64,000 nt of DNA from Mesorhizobium sp. M4B.F.Ca.ET.203.01.1.1 (GCF_004791025.1 NZ_SRUO01000003.1:434001-498000), one strand, 5' to 3'. Shown: positions 53,882-62,743, counted from the stretch's first letter. Notes: generated by a model not told the origin, from the letters alone. Made by a program: numbers and translations.

Positions 53882-53901
53882 AATCTGTAACGTTTCAGTG
53901 T
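53882..53901. promoter_or_regulatory. LacI operator O2
   Basis: AATCTGTAACGTTTCAGTGT repeats the O1 palindrome except for the last three bases, 274 bases from O1 and 95 before the lacI start. Two matching operators in the 404-bp gap between divergent genes suggest autoregulation of lacI and possible looping. Between them the gap holds no recognised gene. Confidence 0.7.
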
Positions 53902-53995
53902 ATGGGGATTTTGTCGGACGGGGACTGCCCGCCTGACGATAGCGGCGATTGCCGGCCGGCCCGGCGACTGCTATGCGCCTGACGGGCGGGACGAT

Positions 53996-55033
53996 ATGGA
54001 CAGGGACCAGACGGACAGGGATGGCGAAACGCCGGCCAGGCCGACGCTGAAGACGCTTGCCTTCATGACGGGGCTGGGCGTCACCACCGTGTCGCGCGCC
54101 TTGAAGGACGCCCCCGAGATCGGCGCCGAGACCAGGCGGCGCGTGCAACTCGTCGCCAGGCAGATAGGCTACCGGCCGAACCGCGCCGGCGTGCGCCTCA
54201 GGACCGGCAAGACCAATGTCATCAGCCTCGTGCTCAACACCGAGCGCGAGATCATGAGCTTTGTTTCGGACATCATCTACGGTGTCTCGGAGGTGATCGC
54301 CGACACGCCCTATCACCTGATCGTCACGCCCTATTCGCGCTCGCAGGATCCGCTGGATCCGATACGCTATCTGGTCGAGACGGGCTCGGCCGACGGCATC
54401 ATCATTTCGCGCACCCAGCCGGACGATCCGCGCGCCCGCTACATGCTGGAGCGCGGCATTCCCTTTGCCACGCACGGCCGCACCGACATGGGGCTCGTGC
54501 ACCCCTATCATGATTTCGACAACTACGCCTTCGCAGGCGAGGCGGTGCGCTATCTCGCCAGCATCGGCCGCAGCCGGCTCGCCCTTGTGACGCCACCGGT
54601 CGGCCTCACCTACTATGGCCATACGCTGAACGGCTTTGCCGACGCGCTGAGTGACGTCGGCGCCAGCGAGGTGCCGTTCAACACCGTGTCCATCGACCAG
54701 TCGATCGAGCAGATCAGGATGCGGACGGCGCAGTTGATGCAGCGCCGGGACCGGCCGGACGGGTTCGTCAGCAGCGCCGCCGCGGCGACGCTCGCCGTCG
54801 TCGCCGGCATCGAGGATGCCGGCCTGAAGCTCGGCCGCGACGTCGACGTGGTGTCGAAGCAGTCGTCGGAACTGCTGCATCTGTTCCGGCGGGAACTGCT
54901 GGTCGTCAACGAGAACTTCCGCCTTGCCGGCTCCGAGCTGGCCCGCTCGGTGCTCGGCTGGATCGGCGGCTCCGAACCCGGCTCGCTGCAATCGCTGAGC
55001 AAGCCGAGCGAGGTTCTGCCCTATCGCGGCTGA
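53996..55033 (+). CDS. LacI family repressor of the sugar operon
   Basis: A 345-residue LacI/GalR protein. The HTH and hinge (about 17-72) read LKTLAFMTGLGVTTVSRALK, DAPEIGAETRRRVQLVARQI and GYRPNRAGVRLRTGKT, leading to a periplasmic-binding-like sugar domain. It is AglR-like in outline. Divergent from the ABC operon with operators O1 and O2 between, it very probably represses both until the transported sugar binds. A RIME-like element follows its stop. Confidence 0.93.
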   Translation: MDRDQTDRDGETPARPTLKTLAFMTGLGVTTVSRALKDAPEIGAETRRRVQLVARQIGYRPNRAGVRLRTGKTNVISLVLNTEREIMSFVSDIIYGVSEVIADTPYHLIVTPYSRSQDPLDPIRYLVETGSADGIIISRTQPDDPRARYMLERGIPFATHGRTDMGLVHPYHDFDNYAFAGEAVRYLASIGRSRLALVTPPVGLTYYGHTLNGFADALSDVGASEVPFNTVSIDQSIEQIRMRTAQLMQRRDRPDGFVSSAAAATLAVVAGIEDAGLKLGRDVDVVSKQSSELLHLFRRELLVVNENFRLAGSELARSVLGWIGGSEPGSLQSLSKPSEVLPYRG

Positions 55034-55043
55034 TTGGCGCGAC

Positions 55044-55163
55044 TTGAGAGACAGGTCAGGCCGAGTCGGAGTCGAAGACGGGCGCGAAGCGACCAAACTG
55101 GGTGGCTTCCGAGAACCGGAGTAGAAGCGCAGGAGGCCGCCATTTGCAGGCCGGCCTTACCTG
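55044..55163. repeat. RIME-like intergenic element, copy C
   Basis: Begins TTGAGAGACAGGTCAGGCCG and ends GGCCGGCCTTACCTG, degenerate versions of the inverted ends of copy B, with shared interior words (TTCCGAGAACCGGAG, CCGCCATTTGCAGG). It sits between the convergent lacI and gnd genes. Confidence 0.75.
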
Positions 55164-55166
55164 CCC

Positions 55167-56591
55167 TTAGGCCGCGCCGCTGCCCCAGGGTCCATGGCAC
55201 GCGCCCTGCTCGCCGATGCGCTCGAAGCCGTGCGCGCCGAAGAAATCGCGTTGCGCCTGGATCAGATTCGAGGTGCCGCGCCCCTGGCGGTAGCTGTCGA
55301 AGTAAGCGAGCGCCGACGACAGCGCCGGCACCGGCGAGCCGGCTTCCGACGCCCGCGCCACGATCCTGCGCAGTGAAGGATGCGCCTCCTGCATCATGGC
55401 GATGAAGGCCGGCGCCATCAGAAGATTGGTTGACGCGCTGCCAGAGCCGAACGCCTCGGCCATCGTGTCCAGCATCTGCGAGCGGATGATGCAGCCGGCG
55501 CGCCATATCTTGGCGATGGTCGGCATCGGCAGGTTCCAGTTGAATTCCTTCGAGGCGCCGCTCATCACCGCGAAACCCTGCGCGTAGGCGGCGATCTTGC
55601 CGGCGAACAGCGCCAGCTCCAGATCCTTGAGCAGGGCGGCCTTGTCGCCGGCGATCTTGGCGACGCCGATATTGCCATAGGCCTTTTCCGCTGCCTGCCG
55701 CTCATCCTTGATCGACGACAGCACGCGCGCCGCAACCGCCGCTTCGATCGCGGTCGCCGGAATGCCGAGTTGCTGCGCCTCGATGACCGACCATTTGCCG
55801 GTGCCCTTCTGGCCCGCGCGGTCGAGGATGATGTCGACCACCGGCTTGCCGGTCTTCGGATCGTCGGCGGCCAGCACCTTGGCGGTGATTTCGATCAGAT
55901 ACGAATTGAGCCGGCCCTTGTTCCAGTCGGCGAAGACGGCGCCGATTTCTTTCGGGCCCAGGCCGAGGCCGTCGCGCAATATGCCGTAGATCTCGGCGAT
56001 CATCTGCATGTCGGCATATTCGATGCCGTTGTGGATCGTCTTGACGAAATGGCCGGCGCCGTCGGTGCCGAGCCAGGCGGCGCAGGGCTCGTCCTTGAAC
56101 TTGGCGGAGATGGCCGTCAGCACCTTCTCGACGCGCTTCCAGGAGTCTTCCGTGCCGCCGACCATGATCGACGGGCCATGCCGCGCGCCCTCCTCGCCGC
56201 CGGACACGCCCATGCCGATGAAGGTCAGGCCCGAGCCGGAGAGCTCGGAGAAGCGCCGCATCGTGTCGCGGAAATTGGCGTTGCCGGCATCGATGACGAT
56301 GTCGTTGTCGGACAGCACGCCGCGCAGCGCCGCGATCTGCTCGTCGACCGGCTTGCCGGCCAGCACCATGATGATGATCGGCCGCGGCGGCCGGATCGCG
56401 GCGGCGAGTTCCTCCAGGCTGTAGCAGGGCACAACCATGTCCTTCAGCGGCCCGGCGCCCGCGACGAAGGCGTCGGTGCGCGACGCGGTGCGGTTGAAGA
56501 CGGCGATGCGGTGTCCATGCTCGGCGATGTTGAGCGCCAGGTTGGAGCCCATCGTGCCAAGGCCGATCAGGCCGATTTCGGCTTTTTCCAT
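55167..56591 (-). CDS. gnd: 6-phosphogluconate dehydrogenase, NADP-dependent, decarboxylating
   Basis: A 474-residue full-length enzyme of the oxidative pentose phosphate pathway. The coenzyme fold starts IGLIGLGTMGSNLALNIAEH; substrate motifs are GVSGGEEGARHGPSIMVGG and the catalytic GAGHFVKTIHNGIEYADMQ with the Lys. The C-terminal tail (QAQRDFFGAHGFERI) that closes the partner's active site is present. It makes ribulose 5-phosphate, CO2 and NADPH. The start MEKAEIGLIGLGTM at 56591 has AGGGAAG upstream. Confidence 0.95.
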   Translation of the reverse strand: MEKAEIGLIGLGTMGSNLALNIAEHGHRIAVFNRTASRTDAFVAGAGPLKDMVVPCYSLEELAAAIRPPRPIIIMVLAGKPVDEQIAALRGVLSDNDIVIDAGNANFRDTMRRFSELSGSGLTFIGMGVSGGEEGARHGPSIMVGGTEDSWKRVEKVLTAISAKFKDEPCAAWLGTDGAGHFVKTIHNGIEYADMQMIAEIYGILRDGLGLGPKEIGAVFADWNKGRLNSYLIEITAKVLAADDPKTGKPVVDIILDRAGQKGTGKWSVIEAQQLGIPATAIEAAVAARVLSSIKDERQAAEKAYGNIGVAKIAGDKAALLKDLELALFAGKIAAYAQGFAVMSGASKEFNWNLPMPTIAKIWRAGCIIRSQMLDTMAEAFGSGSASTNLLMAPAFIAMMQEAHPSLRRIVARASEAGSPVPALSSALAYFDSYRQGRGTSNLIQAQRDFFGAHGFERIGEQGACHGPWGSGAA

Positions 56592-56685
56592 CGTTTCTTC
56601 CCTGCTTTCCGAATTTCGTTTGGTCGCGTTTTGCCGGGATGATTGACGGGCCTTTGCGATGGCGTCAACCGCCTCGAGCAATTTG

Positions 56686-58317
56686 TCACTCGGCGCGGAT
56701 GTCGATCGGCGCCTCTATCTTCACCACCTCGAAATCCGAAACCAGAATATCGAGCCGCACCGTCCAGCGGCCGGGAACCGGAATGATCAGGTTGTCGACG
56801 CGCCAGGTGCCATCGCCGGGCTTCGTCGCCGGTCGCTTGATCGGCTCGATGCCGGAATCGGGTTTCGACAGAACCAGCGTCACCTGCTTGGCGTCCAACG
56901 GACCGAAATCGCCAGTCATGATCACCATCGAGGCCGCGACTTGGCCGGCATGGCCGGGCACGATGCTGAGATCGGCCATCGCTTTCAGCGTGTGGATGTG
57001 GATCGACACCGGCTGCGCGGCGGCGATCGCCAGCGCGCGCGGCGGTGGCGTGAAACGCCAGCCGGCGGCGACGGCGAAGATGGCGGCCACGATCAGGACC
57101 TCAGCGCCGATCGAGCGCGCCAGCCGCCGCTGCACCTCGGTGGCGCCGGCTTCGGCCGGAGCCGTCAGCGTCCAGCGGTTGACCGTGGCGAGCGTGAACA
57201 GGAACAGGAGCAGCACCAGCTTGACCAGCAGCAGCCTGCCATAGGCGGTGTTGACCAGCGCCGCCGGCGTCTGCACCTGGATGACGGCAAGCACGATGCC
57301 GGCGGCGGCAAGCACGGCGACGACCGGCAGGATCGCGCGCGAAAACCGATGCAGGAAAGCCCCGGCATCCTTCGACTGCTGCCTCACCGAAAGCCCGAGC
57401 GGCACCAGCGCGCCGGCCCAGAAGGCGATGCCCGCGCCGTGTAGGAACACCATCGGCCGCGTCAGCCATTGTGGTTCCGCCGCGCTGGCATGGCCGCTGG
57501 CGGCGAGCGCGGCGCCGACGCCGGCCAGTCCGGCAAGGGCAAGCGGCTTGCGGCCGCCGCGCGGCCCGGCCAGCGACAGCAGGCCGAGACCGAGCGCTAT
57601 CAGCGCGATCAGAACGGTCCAGCCGAAGCTGGTGGCGAACGCTGTCTGCCAGACCACCGGCTGCGCCAGCCGGGCAAGCGGCGCGCCCAGCGCATCGAGC
57701 CCCTGCAGCCCGAGCGACATTGGCGCGGCAACCAGGCCGCACAGGATCGCGCCGATGACGAAGCGCCGGCCGCAGCGTTGGTCCTCGGCCAGCCAGGCAA
57801 GCGCGAAGGCGCCGCCGACACCGAAAAACAGGCCGATATAGAGCAGGACCTTGCCGGTCCAGATGGCTGACCGCAGGTCCCAGTCGACCGCCTCCCCAGC
57901 CACCGGCGGAGCGCTCGGCGCGCCGATGGAGAAGAGCACGGAGCCGCCGACCGGATGGCCGTCCTCCGAAATCACCCGCCAGCTCAGCACATGCGTGCCG
58001 GCTTTCAGCGTCTCGGGATTGTCGATCTCGATGGTCTGATCGTCGAGCCGGTAGGAGGTCAGGACAAGCCGAGTGCCGTCCGGCCGCACCAGGTTGAGCA
58101 CCAGCGGCGACACCGGCTCGCTGAAGCTCAGCGAGAACCTTGCCGGGCTTTGCGCCAGCACCGCGCCGTCCACGGGATCGGCGTTGATCAGCGCCGCATG
58201 CGCGAAGGCGCGGTCCGGCAGCGCCATAGCCGCAAACAGCAAGATGACGGCCAGAAGCCGGGCAAAAAGCCGGGCAGCTCGCCAGTCGTCGATGCAGGTC
58301 CTTGTGGAAGCGCTCAT
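56686..58317 (-). CDS. CopC-CopD fusion copper protein with C-terminal YtkA-like domain
   Basis: A 543-residue protein like YcnJ of Bacillus. After a signal peptide, a CopC domain begins HAALINADPVDGAVL (the N-terminal His being a Cu(II) ligand) and has SEDGHPVGGSVLFSIG. Eight or so helices of CopD follow (about 150-440). The C-terminal soluble part (about 445-543) resembles YtkA/FixH-like domains. It probably moves copper across or at the inner membrane. It is last in the copper operon, 56 bases after ycnI, with a hairpin between. Start MSASTRTCIDD. Confidence 0.88.
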   Translation of the reverse strand: MSASTRTCIDDWRAARLFARLLAVILLFAAMALPDRAFAHAALINADPVDGAVLAQSPARFSLSFSEPVSPLVLNLVRPDGTRLVLTSYRLDDQTIEIDNPETLKAGTHVLSWRVISEDGHPVGGSVLFSIGAPSAPPVAGEAVDWDLRSAIWTGKVLLYIGLFFGVGGAFALAWLAEDQRCGRRFVIGAILCGLVAAPMSLGLQGLDALGAPLARLAQPVVWQTAFATSFGWTVLIALIALGLGLLSLAGPRGGRKPLALAGLAGVGAALAASGHASAAEPQWLTRPMVFLHGAGIAFWAGALVPLGLSVRQQSKDAGAFLHRFSRAILPVVAVLAAAGIVLAVIQVQTPAALVNTAYGRLLLVKLVLLLFLFTLATVNRWTLTAPAEAGATEVQRRLARSIGAEVLIVAAIFAVAAGWRFTPPPRALAIAAAQPVSIHIHTLKAMADLSIVPGHAGQVAASMVIMTGDFGPLDAKQVTLVLSKPDSGIEPIKRPATKPGDGTWRVDNLIIPVPGRWTVRLDILVSDFEVVKIEAPIDIRAE

Positions 58318-58334
58318 GCCACCATCTCGAAGCA

Positions 58335-58367
58335 GGCGGCGCGCGCCCTGGAACGGAGCGCGCCGCC
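58335..58367 (-). other. Hairpin between the YcnI-like and CopCD genes
   Basis: GGCGGCGCGC (58335-58344) and GCGCGCCGCC (58358-58367) form a perfect 10-bp GC stem with a 13-base loop and no T-run in the 56-base gap. It may reduce expression of the CopCD gene relative to the upstream genes or stabilise the upstream message. Confidence 0.65.
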
Positions 58368-58373
58368 AGGAGA

Positions 58374-58895
58374 TCATTTCTTCGGCAGCAGCTTGATGCC
58401 GGGCGCCGGATTTTCCAGCTCGTCCTCCTCCTGCCCCGCGGCCGGTATCTCGATCCAGCGCGCCGCGGCGCCGCCCTCGCATTCCTGTACGACGGGGAAG
58501 TAGAGCATCTGGCCGACAGGCAGATCCGCCGTCAGATTGGCTCTGAAGACGAACTCGTCATAGAATTCGTCCGGCAGATTGCCGCCGCTCCAGTCGACCT
58601 CCTTGACGCCGGTGGTCAGCGTCTCGCCATAGAGCTGGTAGGACTTCTCGTACTTGCCTTTCTTGGTCTGCAGCGTCCAGCCGGGTTTCGGCATCGGCTT
58701 CACCGAGATCACCCCTTCCGGAATCTGCACGCGCACGGCGGTCGTCGCCTTGCCCTCGCAGCCATGTGGCAGTCGAAGCACCGCCTTGTAGGTAGAACCG
58801 ACAGGCGCTTCCTGGGTTTCCAGCGTAACATGGGCCAGCGCCACATTTGTCCCGAGCGCGAAAAGCACGCCGGCCGTCAAAAGATACTTGTTCAT
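58374..58895 (-). CDS. YcnI-family (DUF1775) copper-binding protein
   Basis: A 173-residue exported protein. The signal peptide NKYLLTAGVLFALGTNVALA is followed by HVTLETQEAPVGSTYKAVLR, so the mature protein begins with the His that binds Cu(II) in this family. GKATTAVRVQIPEGVISVKP and PKPGWTLQTKKG are family blocks. It probably hands copper to CopCD or PCuAC in the periplasm. It lies between the PCuAC and CopCD genes. Confidence 0.88.
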   Translation of the reverse strand: MNKYLLTAGVLFALGTNVALAHVTLETQEAPVGSTYKAVLRLPHGCEGKATTAVRVQIPEGVISVKPMPKPGWTLQTKKGKYEKSYQLYGETLTTGVKEVDWSGGNLPDEFYDEFVFRANLTADLPVGQMLYFPVVQECEGGAAARWIEIPAAGQEEDELENPAPGIKLLPKK

Positions 58896-58927
58896 GATTG
58901 TCCCTCGAAGTTTGTGTGATTGCCGGG

Positions 58928-59473
58928 TCACTCGGCGTGGTCCATGTCGGTGTCGCCGGTTTCACCCATGCCTTCGACTTCGAACTCGACGGTGACGCTG
59001 CCGGCCTTCTCGAAGGTTAGCGTCGCCGGGAATTTTTCGCCCTGCTTGGGCTGCCGCTTCAGCCCAACGAACATCAGGTGATAGGCGCCCGGCTTGAGCG
59101 CCACCTTGCCGCCGGGCGGGATTTCGAGGCCGCCGCTGACCGGGCGCATGGTCATGACGCCGTCCTTGACGCCCATCTCATGCAGTTCGGCCTTCTCCGA
59201 AATGTCGGAGGCAATCGCCAGCAGCCGGTCCGGCGAGCTGCCTTTGTTGATGATGGTGAAATAGCCGCCGGCGACCTTGGCGCCGGCAGGCGTGGCCCGC
59301 GACCAGGGATGCTCGATTTCGAGATCGCCGGCCTTGAATTCATGCGCGAAGGCGGCGCGAGCGCCGACCAACAGCATGGCGAGGGTGGAAAGGACGATGC
59401 CGAGGCGCTGCCAGCGCCGGGATCGGTTGCTGCGGCCAGACGCGCTGGCCTGCGTTGCGATAAAGGAAAACAT
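58928..59473 (-). CDS. Periplasmic copper chaperone PCu(A)C
   Basis: A 181-residue protein with a long signal sequence (mature start near HEFKAGDLEIEHPWSRAT). The Cu(I) site motif is present as LHEMGVKDGVMTMRPV with the distal KPGAYHLMFVGL (the H-M-x10-M-x21-H-x-M type pattern). PCuAC proteins deliver copper to cytochrome oxidase. An acidic/His tail (GDTDMDHAE) could also bind metal. Start MFSFIATQASASG at 59473. Confidence 0.9.
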   Translation of the reverse strand: MFSFIATQASASGRSNRSRRWQRLGIVLSTLAMLLVGARAAFAHEFKAGDLEIEHPWSRATPAGAKVAGGYFTIINKGSSPDRLLAIASDISEKAELHEMGVKDGVMTMRPVSGGLEIPPGGKVALKPGAYHLMFVGLKRQPKQGEKFPATLTFEKAGSVTVEFEVEGMGETGDTDMDHAE

Positions 59474-59576
59474 GGTTGCTCCATGATGCGGTGATCGCAC
59501 CGCCGCGATGCCGCGGACGGTCCGATAGTTGGATGAATGCGCCCGCGAAAGGTTCCGCGAGACGAGCCGGGACGGA

Positions 59577-59927
59577 TCAGGCCGTCGCTGGCGGCGCGCG
59601 CGGGTTCGATGGAGAGCGATCGCGGGCGAAATCGACATGGGTGAAGGCCGGCGGCGCGAACACCACGGCCTCGAGCACGAGGCTGCGGGCGGGAACGCTA
59701 GCATCGGGCGGCGGCGCGTGGGCCGCGGAAACCATGCTGCAGCCCAGCACGCAGCAGGCCGGCATGTGCTGCCGGTGCGGATCGCTGCCGGGAAGCTGGG
59801 CAGCGCCCTCATGCGTGCAGATGACATTGCCGAAGGCGTCGAGCTGCGCGGCGGCGGGCCCGGCCGCGAAGGCGCCAAGTGCCGACTGGAGCAAAAGCAT
59901 CAAGGCCGCGACGAACGCGACCCTCAT
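59577..59927 (-). CDS. DUF2946-like small exported protein, copper operon
   Basis: A 116-residue protein starting MRVAFVAALMLLLQSALGAF (signal or anchor helix). The middle carries VICTHEGAAQ and HRQHMPACCVLGCSM, a Cys/His-rich block like that of DUF2946 proteins found with copper genes. It is the first gene of the leftward operon with PCuAC, YcnI and CopCD. Metal binding is plausible but not shown. An upstream start at 59993 is possible but adds a Cys-rich stretch without a signal. Confidence 0.7.
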   Translation of the reverse strand: MRVAFVAALMLLLQSALGAFAAGPAAAQLDAFGNVICTHEGAAQLPGSDPHRQHMPACCVLGCSMVSAAHAPPPDASVPARSLVLEAVVFAPPAFTHVDFARDRSPSNPRAPPATA

Positions 59928-60076
59928 GCTCCATCGACCCCGCCGGATGTCCAAGTTTTGCCTCTCCACGCAGCAACGGCAGATACCTAGCATGCGGCCA
60001 ACGGAGCGAAAATCGCCAAATCATGGCTGCGGCAACGCGGCGCGACCAATGCGTATCGCCGGGACCCCGGCGCGAC

Positions 60077-60979
60077 TCAGGCGTGTTGCGGCTGCCGCCC
60101 TTCGGGGATCGAGGTCAGCAACGTCTGGCGCGCCGACTTCAGATGTTTGCGGCAAGCGGCGTCGACCCTGCCGAGATCGCGCGATTTCAGCGCCGCGATA
60201 TAGGCCAGATGTTCCTGGACGGCGACCTCGTTGCGCTCGCGCTCCTGCGCCTTGTTCCACTGGTAGTGATAGTGGAAGATCATGGCGATGACGTCGTAGA
60301 AATCGACGATGAAGCGGTTGTGCGAGGCGCGGTGGATCAGCCGATGGAAGCGCTCGTCCAGCTCGGAAAACGCGGTGAAGCGCGTGGCGATCTCGCGCGC
60401 CAGCTGGTGGTGCTCATCCTCCAGCCGGTCGAGATCGGCCCAGACCGGGCTCTCCTCGGGCAGGGCGGCAAAAGCGGCCGCCGAGCGCAGCTCGAACATC
60501 TCGCGGATCTCGGTCAGCTCGATCGCGAAAGCACGGGTAAAACCCTTCAGCACCCAGTGGCTGTTGCGTCGCTTCTCGATCAGGCCGAAGCGCGAGAAGC
60601 GGATCAGGAATTCGCGCACGCTGGTGGTGCCGACGCCGATCTCGCGCGCCAGCTCCAGCTCGTTGATCTGCATGCCGGCCTCGGCGCCGCCGGCAAGCAG
60701 CCGGCGCATGAAGGAGCGCTCGATGATCTCGGCCAGCGTGTCGGTCTCCTCCTCGGGGAAGAAGTCGTCCGGCCGCGGCGCCCTGAGCACGGTCTTGCTG
60801 CGCTTGTTCCACGCGATGAGCCCGGTTTCTTCCATGCGCGCCAGGATGCTGCGCACCGTGGTGCGGCTGACGCCGAGCAGCGTGCCGAGCTCCGGTTCCG
60901 ACGGCAGGCTCTGCGTCTCGTCGAGCAGCCTGAGGCAGCGGTTGTAGGCGTCCTTGTAGACGTTGTTGCTTTTCGACAT
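60077..60979 (-). CDS. GntR/FCD regulator with two apparent winged helices
   Basis: A 300-residue regulator. Residues 5-68 form a first GntR-like winged helix (LPSEPELGTLLGVSRTTVRS, then ARMEETGLIAWNKRSKTVL). Residues 78-148 form a second (FMRRLLAGGAEAGMQINELE, ELAREIGVGTTSVREFLIRF, FGLIEKRRNSHWVLKGF). An FCD ligand domain follows (about 152-290). Ordinary FadR-type proteins have one HTH. It is divergent from the uxaA-like operon and is its likely regulator, with an inverted repeat on that promoter. Confidence 0.88.
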   Translation of the reverse strand: MSKSNNVYKDAYNRCLRLLDETQSLPSEPELGTLLGVSRTTVRSILARMEETGLIAWNKRSKTVLRAPRPDDFFPEEETDTLAEIIERSFMRRLLAGGAEAGMQINELELAREIGVGTTSVREFLIRFSRFGLIEKRRNSHWVLKGFTRAFAIELTEIREMFELRSAAAFAALPEESPVWADLDRLEDEHHQLAREIATRFTAFSELDERFHRLIHRASHNRFIVDFYDVIAMIFHYHYQWNKAQERERNEVAVQEHLAYIAALKSRDLGRVDAACRKHLKSARQTLLTSIPEGRQPQHA

Positions 60980-61116
60980 CCCCCGCCCCGTTGCGCGCCG
61001 GCGCTTGCAGCGGTCGGCCTGAAGCGCGATATGGTCCTAACGCATGCTGCCGTAAAGCGGAATCGCTTTCAGATGCCGGCCGGCTGGCCCTCGCATCCGC
61101 AAGCGCGCGGCGCTCT

Positions 61117-61158
61117 CGCGAAAAAACAATTGACGCAAAAATGTTTTTTCACGATAAA
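61117..61158 (+). promoter_or_regulatory. Promoter of the uxaA-like operon with a 37-bp inverted repeat
   Basis: TTGACG (61130-61135) and GATAAA (61153-61158) are spaced by exactly 17 bases, about 70 bases before the uxaA-like start. Across it lie inverted arms CGCGAAAAAACA (61117-61128) and TGTTTTTTCACG (61142-61153), 11 of 12 bases matching, separated by 13 bases. The arms flank the -35 and reach the -10, a good position for repression by the divergent GntR protein. Confidence 0.65.
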
Positions 61159-61226
61159 AGACATTATCCATTAACTCACGCGTGTCAATCCGCCCACGCA
61201 CCCAGGAACATCCCAGGAACCCGCCC

Positions 61227-62732
61227 GTGAACGCCGCAAACAGCATCCTCCTGTCTCCCGCCGACAATGTCGCGGTCGCCAATGGCCGCATCGAGATCGG
61301 CGCGGCGCTGCCGGGCGGCGCTGTCGCCGTCGCGGTGATAGAGCCTGGCCACAAGGTGGCGATCAAGCCGATCGCAACCGGCGAGGCGGTCGTGAAATAC
61401 GCCCAGGCGATCGGCCGCGCCACGCAGGACATCGGACCCGGCGAACATGTCCACTCGCACAATCTGATCTTCGAGAGCGGCCGCCTGCCGGTGGTGCCGC
61501 CGAGCGAAGCCGAGCACGCGACCGAGGCCGACCGCGCCCGCACCTTCATGGGCTATCGCCGCGCCGACGGCCGCGCCGGCACCCGCAACTTCATTGGCAT
61601 CATCGCCAGCGTCAATTGCTCGGCCACCGTCTGCCACGCCATCGCCGACGAGGCCAATCGCACGCTCTTGCCGAAATACCCGGGGATCGACGGCTTCGTG
61701 CCGATCGTGCATGGCCAGGGCTGCGGCATGAGCGGCACCGGCGACGGCATGATGGTGCTTCACCGGACACTCGCCGGCTATGCCCGGCATCCGAATTTCG
61801 GCGGCGTGATGATGGTCGGGCTGGGTTGCGAGGTCAATCAGTTGACCCTCTACGGCCAGAAGGGCGTCGCCGCCGGCAAGCGGCACTTCAACATCCAGGA
61901 CGCCGGCGGCTCGCGCAAATCGGTCGAGAAGGCGATGGGCGTGCTCGCCGAGATCGCCGAGGAGGTCGGTCGCCTCGAGCGCGAGCCGATCCCGGTCAGC
62001 GAGATCGTCGTCGGCCTGCAATGCGGCGGTTCCGACGGCATGTCCGGCATCACCGCCAACCCGGCGCTGGGCGCGGCCGTGGACATCCTCGCCGGCGTCG
62101 GCGGCATCGGCATCCTGTCGGAGACGACGGAGATCTACGGCGCCGAGCATCTGCTCGCCTATCGCGCGGCAAGCCCGGAGATCGCGGCCAAGCTCGACGG
62201 CTATGTGAAATGGTGGGAAGACCACGTCGCCAAGCACGGCGCCTCGATCGACAACAACCCTTCGCCCGGCAACAAGCGCGGCGGCCTGACCACCATCCTT
62301 GAGAAGTCGCTGGGCGCGGTCGCCAAGGGCGGCCAGACGCCGCTCAACGGCGTCTTCGGCTATGCCGAGAAGGTCACCGGCCACGGCCTGGTGTTCATGG
62401 ATACGCCCGGCTACGACCCGGTCTCCGCCACCGGCCAGGTGGCGGGCGGCGCCAACGTCATCGTCTTCACCACCGGCCGCGGCTCCTGCTTCGGCTGCCG
62501 GCCGACACCGTCGATCAAGGTCGCCACCAACTCGACCATGTACCACCAGATGGAAGAGGACATGGACGTCAATTGCGGCGTCATCGCTTCCGGCGAGAAG
62601 ACCATCGCCGGCATGGGCCGCGAGATCTTCGAGCTCATCGTCGAGACGGCGTCCGGCCGCAAGACAAAGAGCGAGGCCTTCGGCTACGGCGACAACGAGT
62701 TCGTGCCCTGGCACCTCGGCGCGACGCTCTAG
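61227..62732 (+). CDS. UxaA/altronate dehydratase family protein
   Basis: A 501-residue sugar-acid dehydratase-like protein. An N-terminal SAF domain (about 1-95) is joined to the catalytic UxaA/GarD domain with GYRRADGRAGTRNFIGIIAS, HGQGCGMSGTGDGMMVLHRT, VVGLQCGGSDGMSGITANPA and GRGSCFGCRPTPSIKVATNS, including the conserved Cys residues. It probably dehydrates an aldonic acid to a 2-keto-3-deoxy acid. The start is GTG 61227 after AGGAAC; an ATG at 61182 lies closer to the promoter. Followed 113 bases later by an aldo/keto reductase. Confidence 0.9.
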   Translation: MNAANSILLSPADNVAVANGRIEIGAALPGGAVAVAVIEPGHKVAIKPIATGEAVVKYAQAIGRATQDIGPGEHVHSHNLIFESGRLPVVPPSEAEHATEADRARTFMGYRRADGRAGTRNFIGIIASVNCSATVCHAIADEANRTLLPKYPGIDGFVPIVHGQGCGMSGTGDGMMVLHRTLAGYARHPNFGGVMMVGLGCEVNQLTLYGQKGVAAGKRHFNIQDAGGSRKSVEKAMGVLAEIAEEVGRLEREPIPVSEIVVGLQCGGSDGMSGITANPALGAAVDILAGVGGIGILSETTEIYGAEHLLAYRAASPEIAAKLDGYVKWWEDHVAKHGASIDNNPSPGNKRGGLTTILEKSLGAVAKGGQTPLNGVFGYAEKVTGHGLVFMDTPGYDPVSATGQVAGGANVIVFTTGRGSCFGCRPTPSIKVATNSTMYHQMEEDMDVNCGVIASGEKTIAGMGREIFELIVETASGRKTKSEAFGYGDNEFVPWHLGATL

Positions 62733-62743
62733 ACATCAACTCG

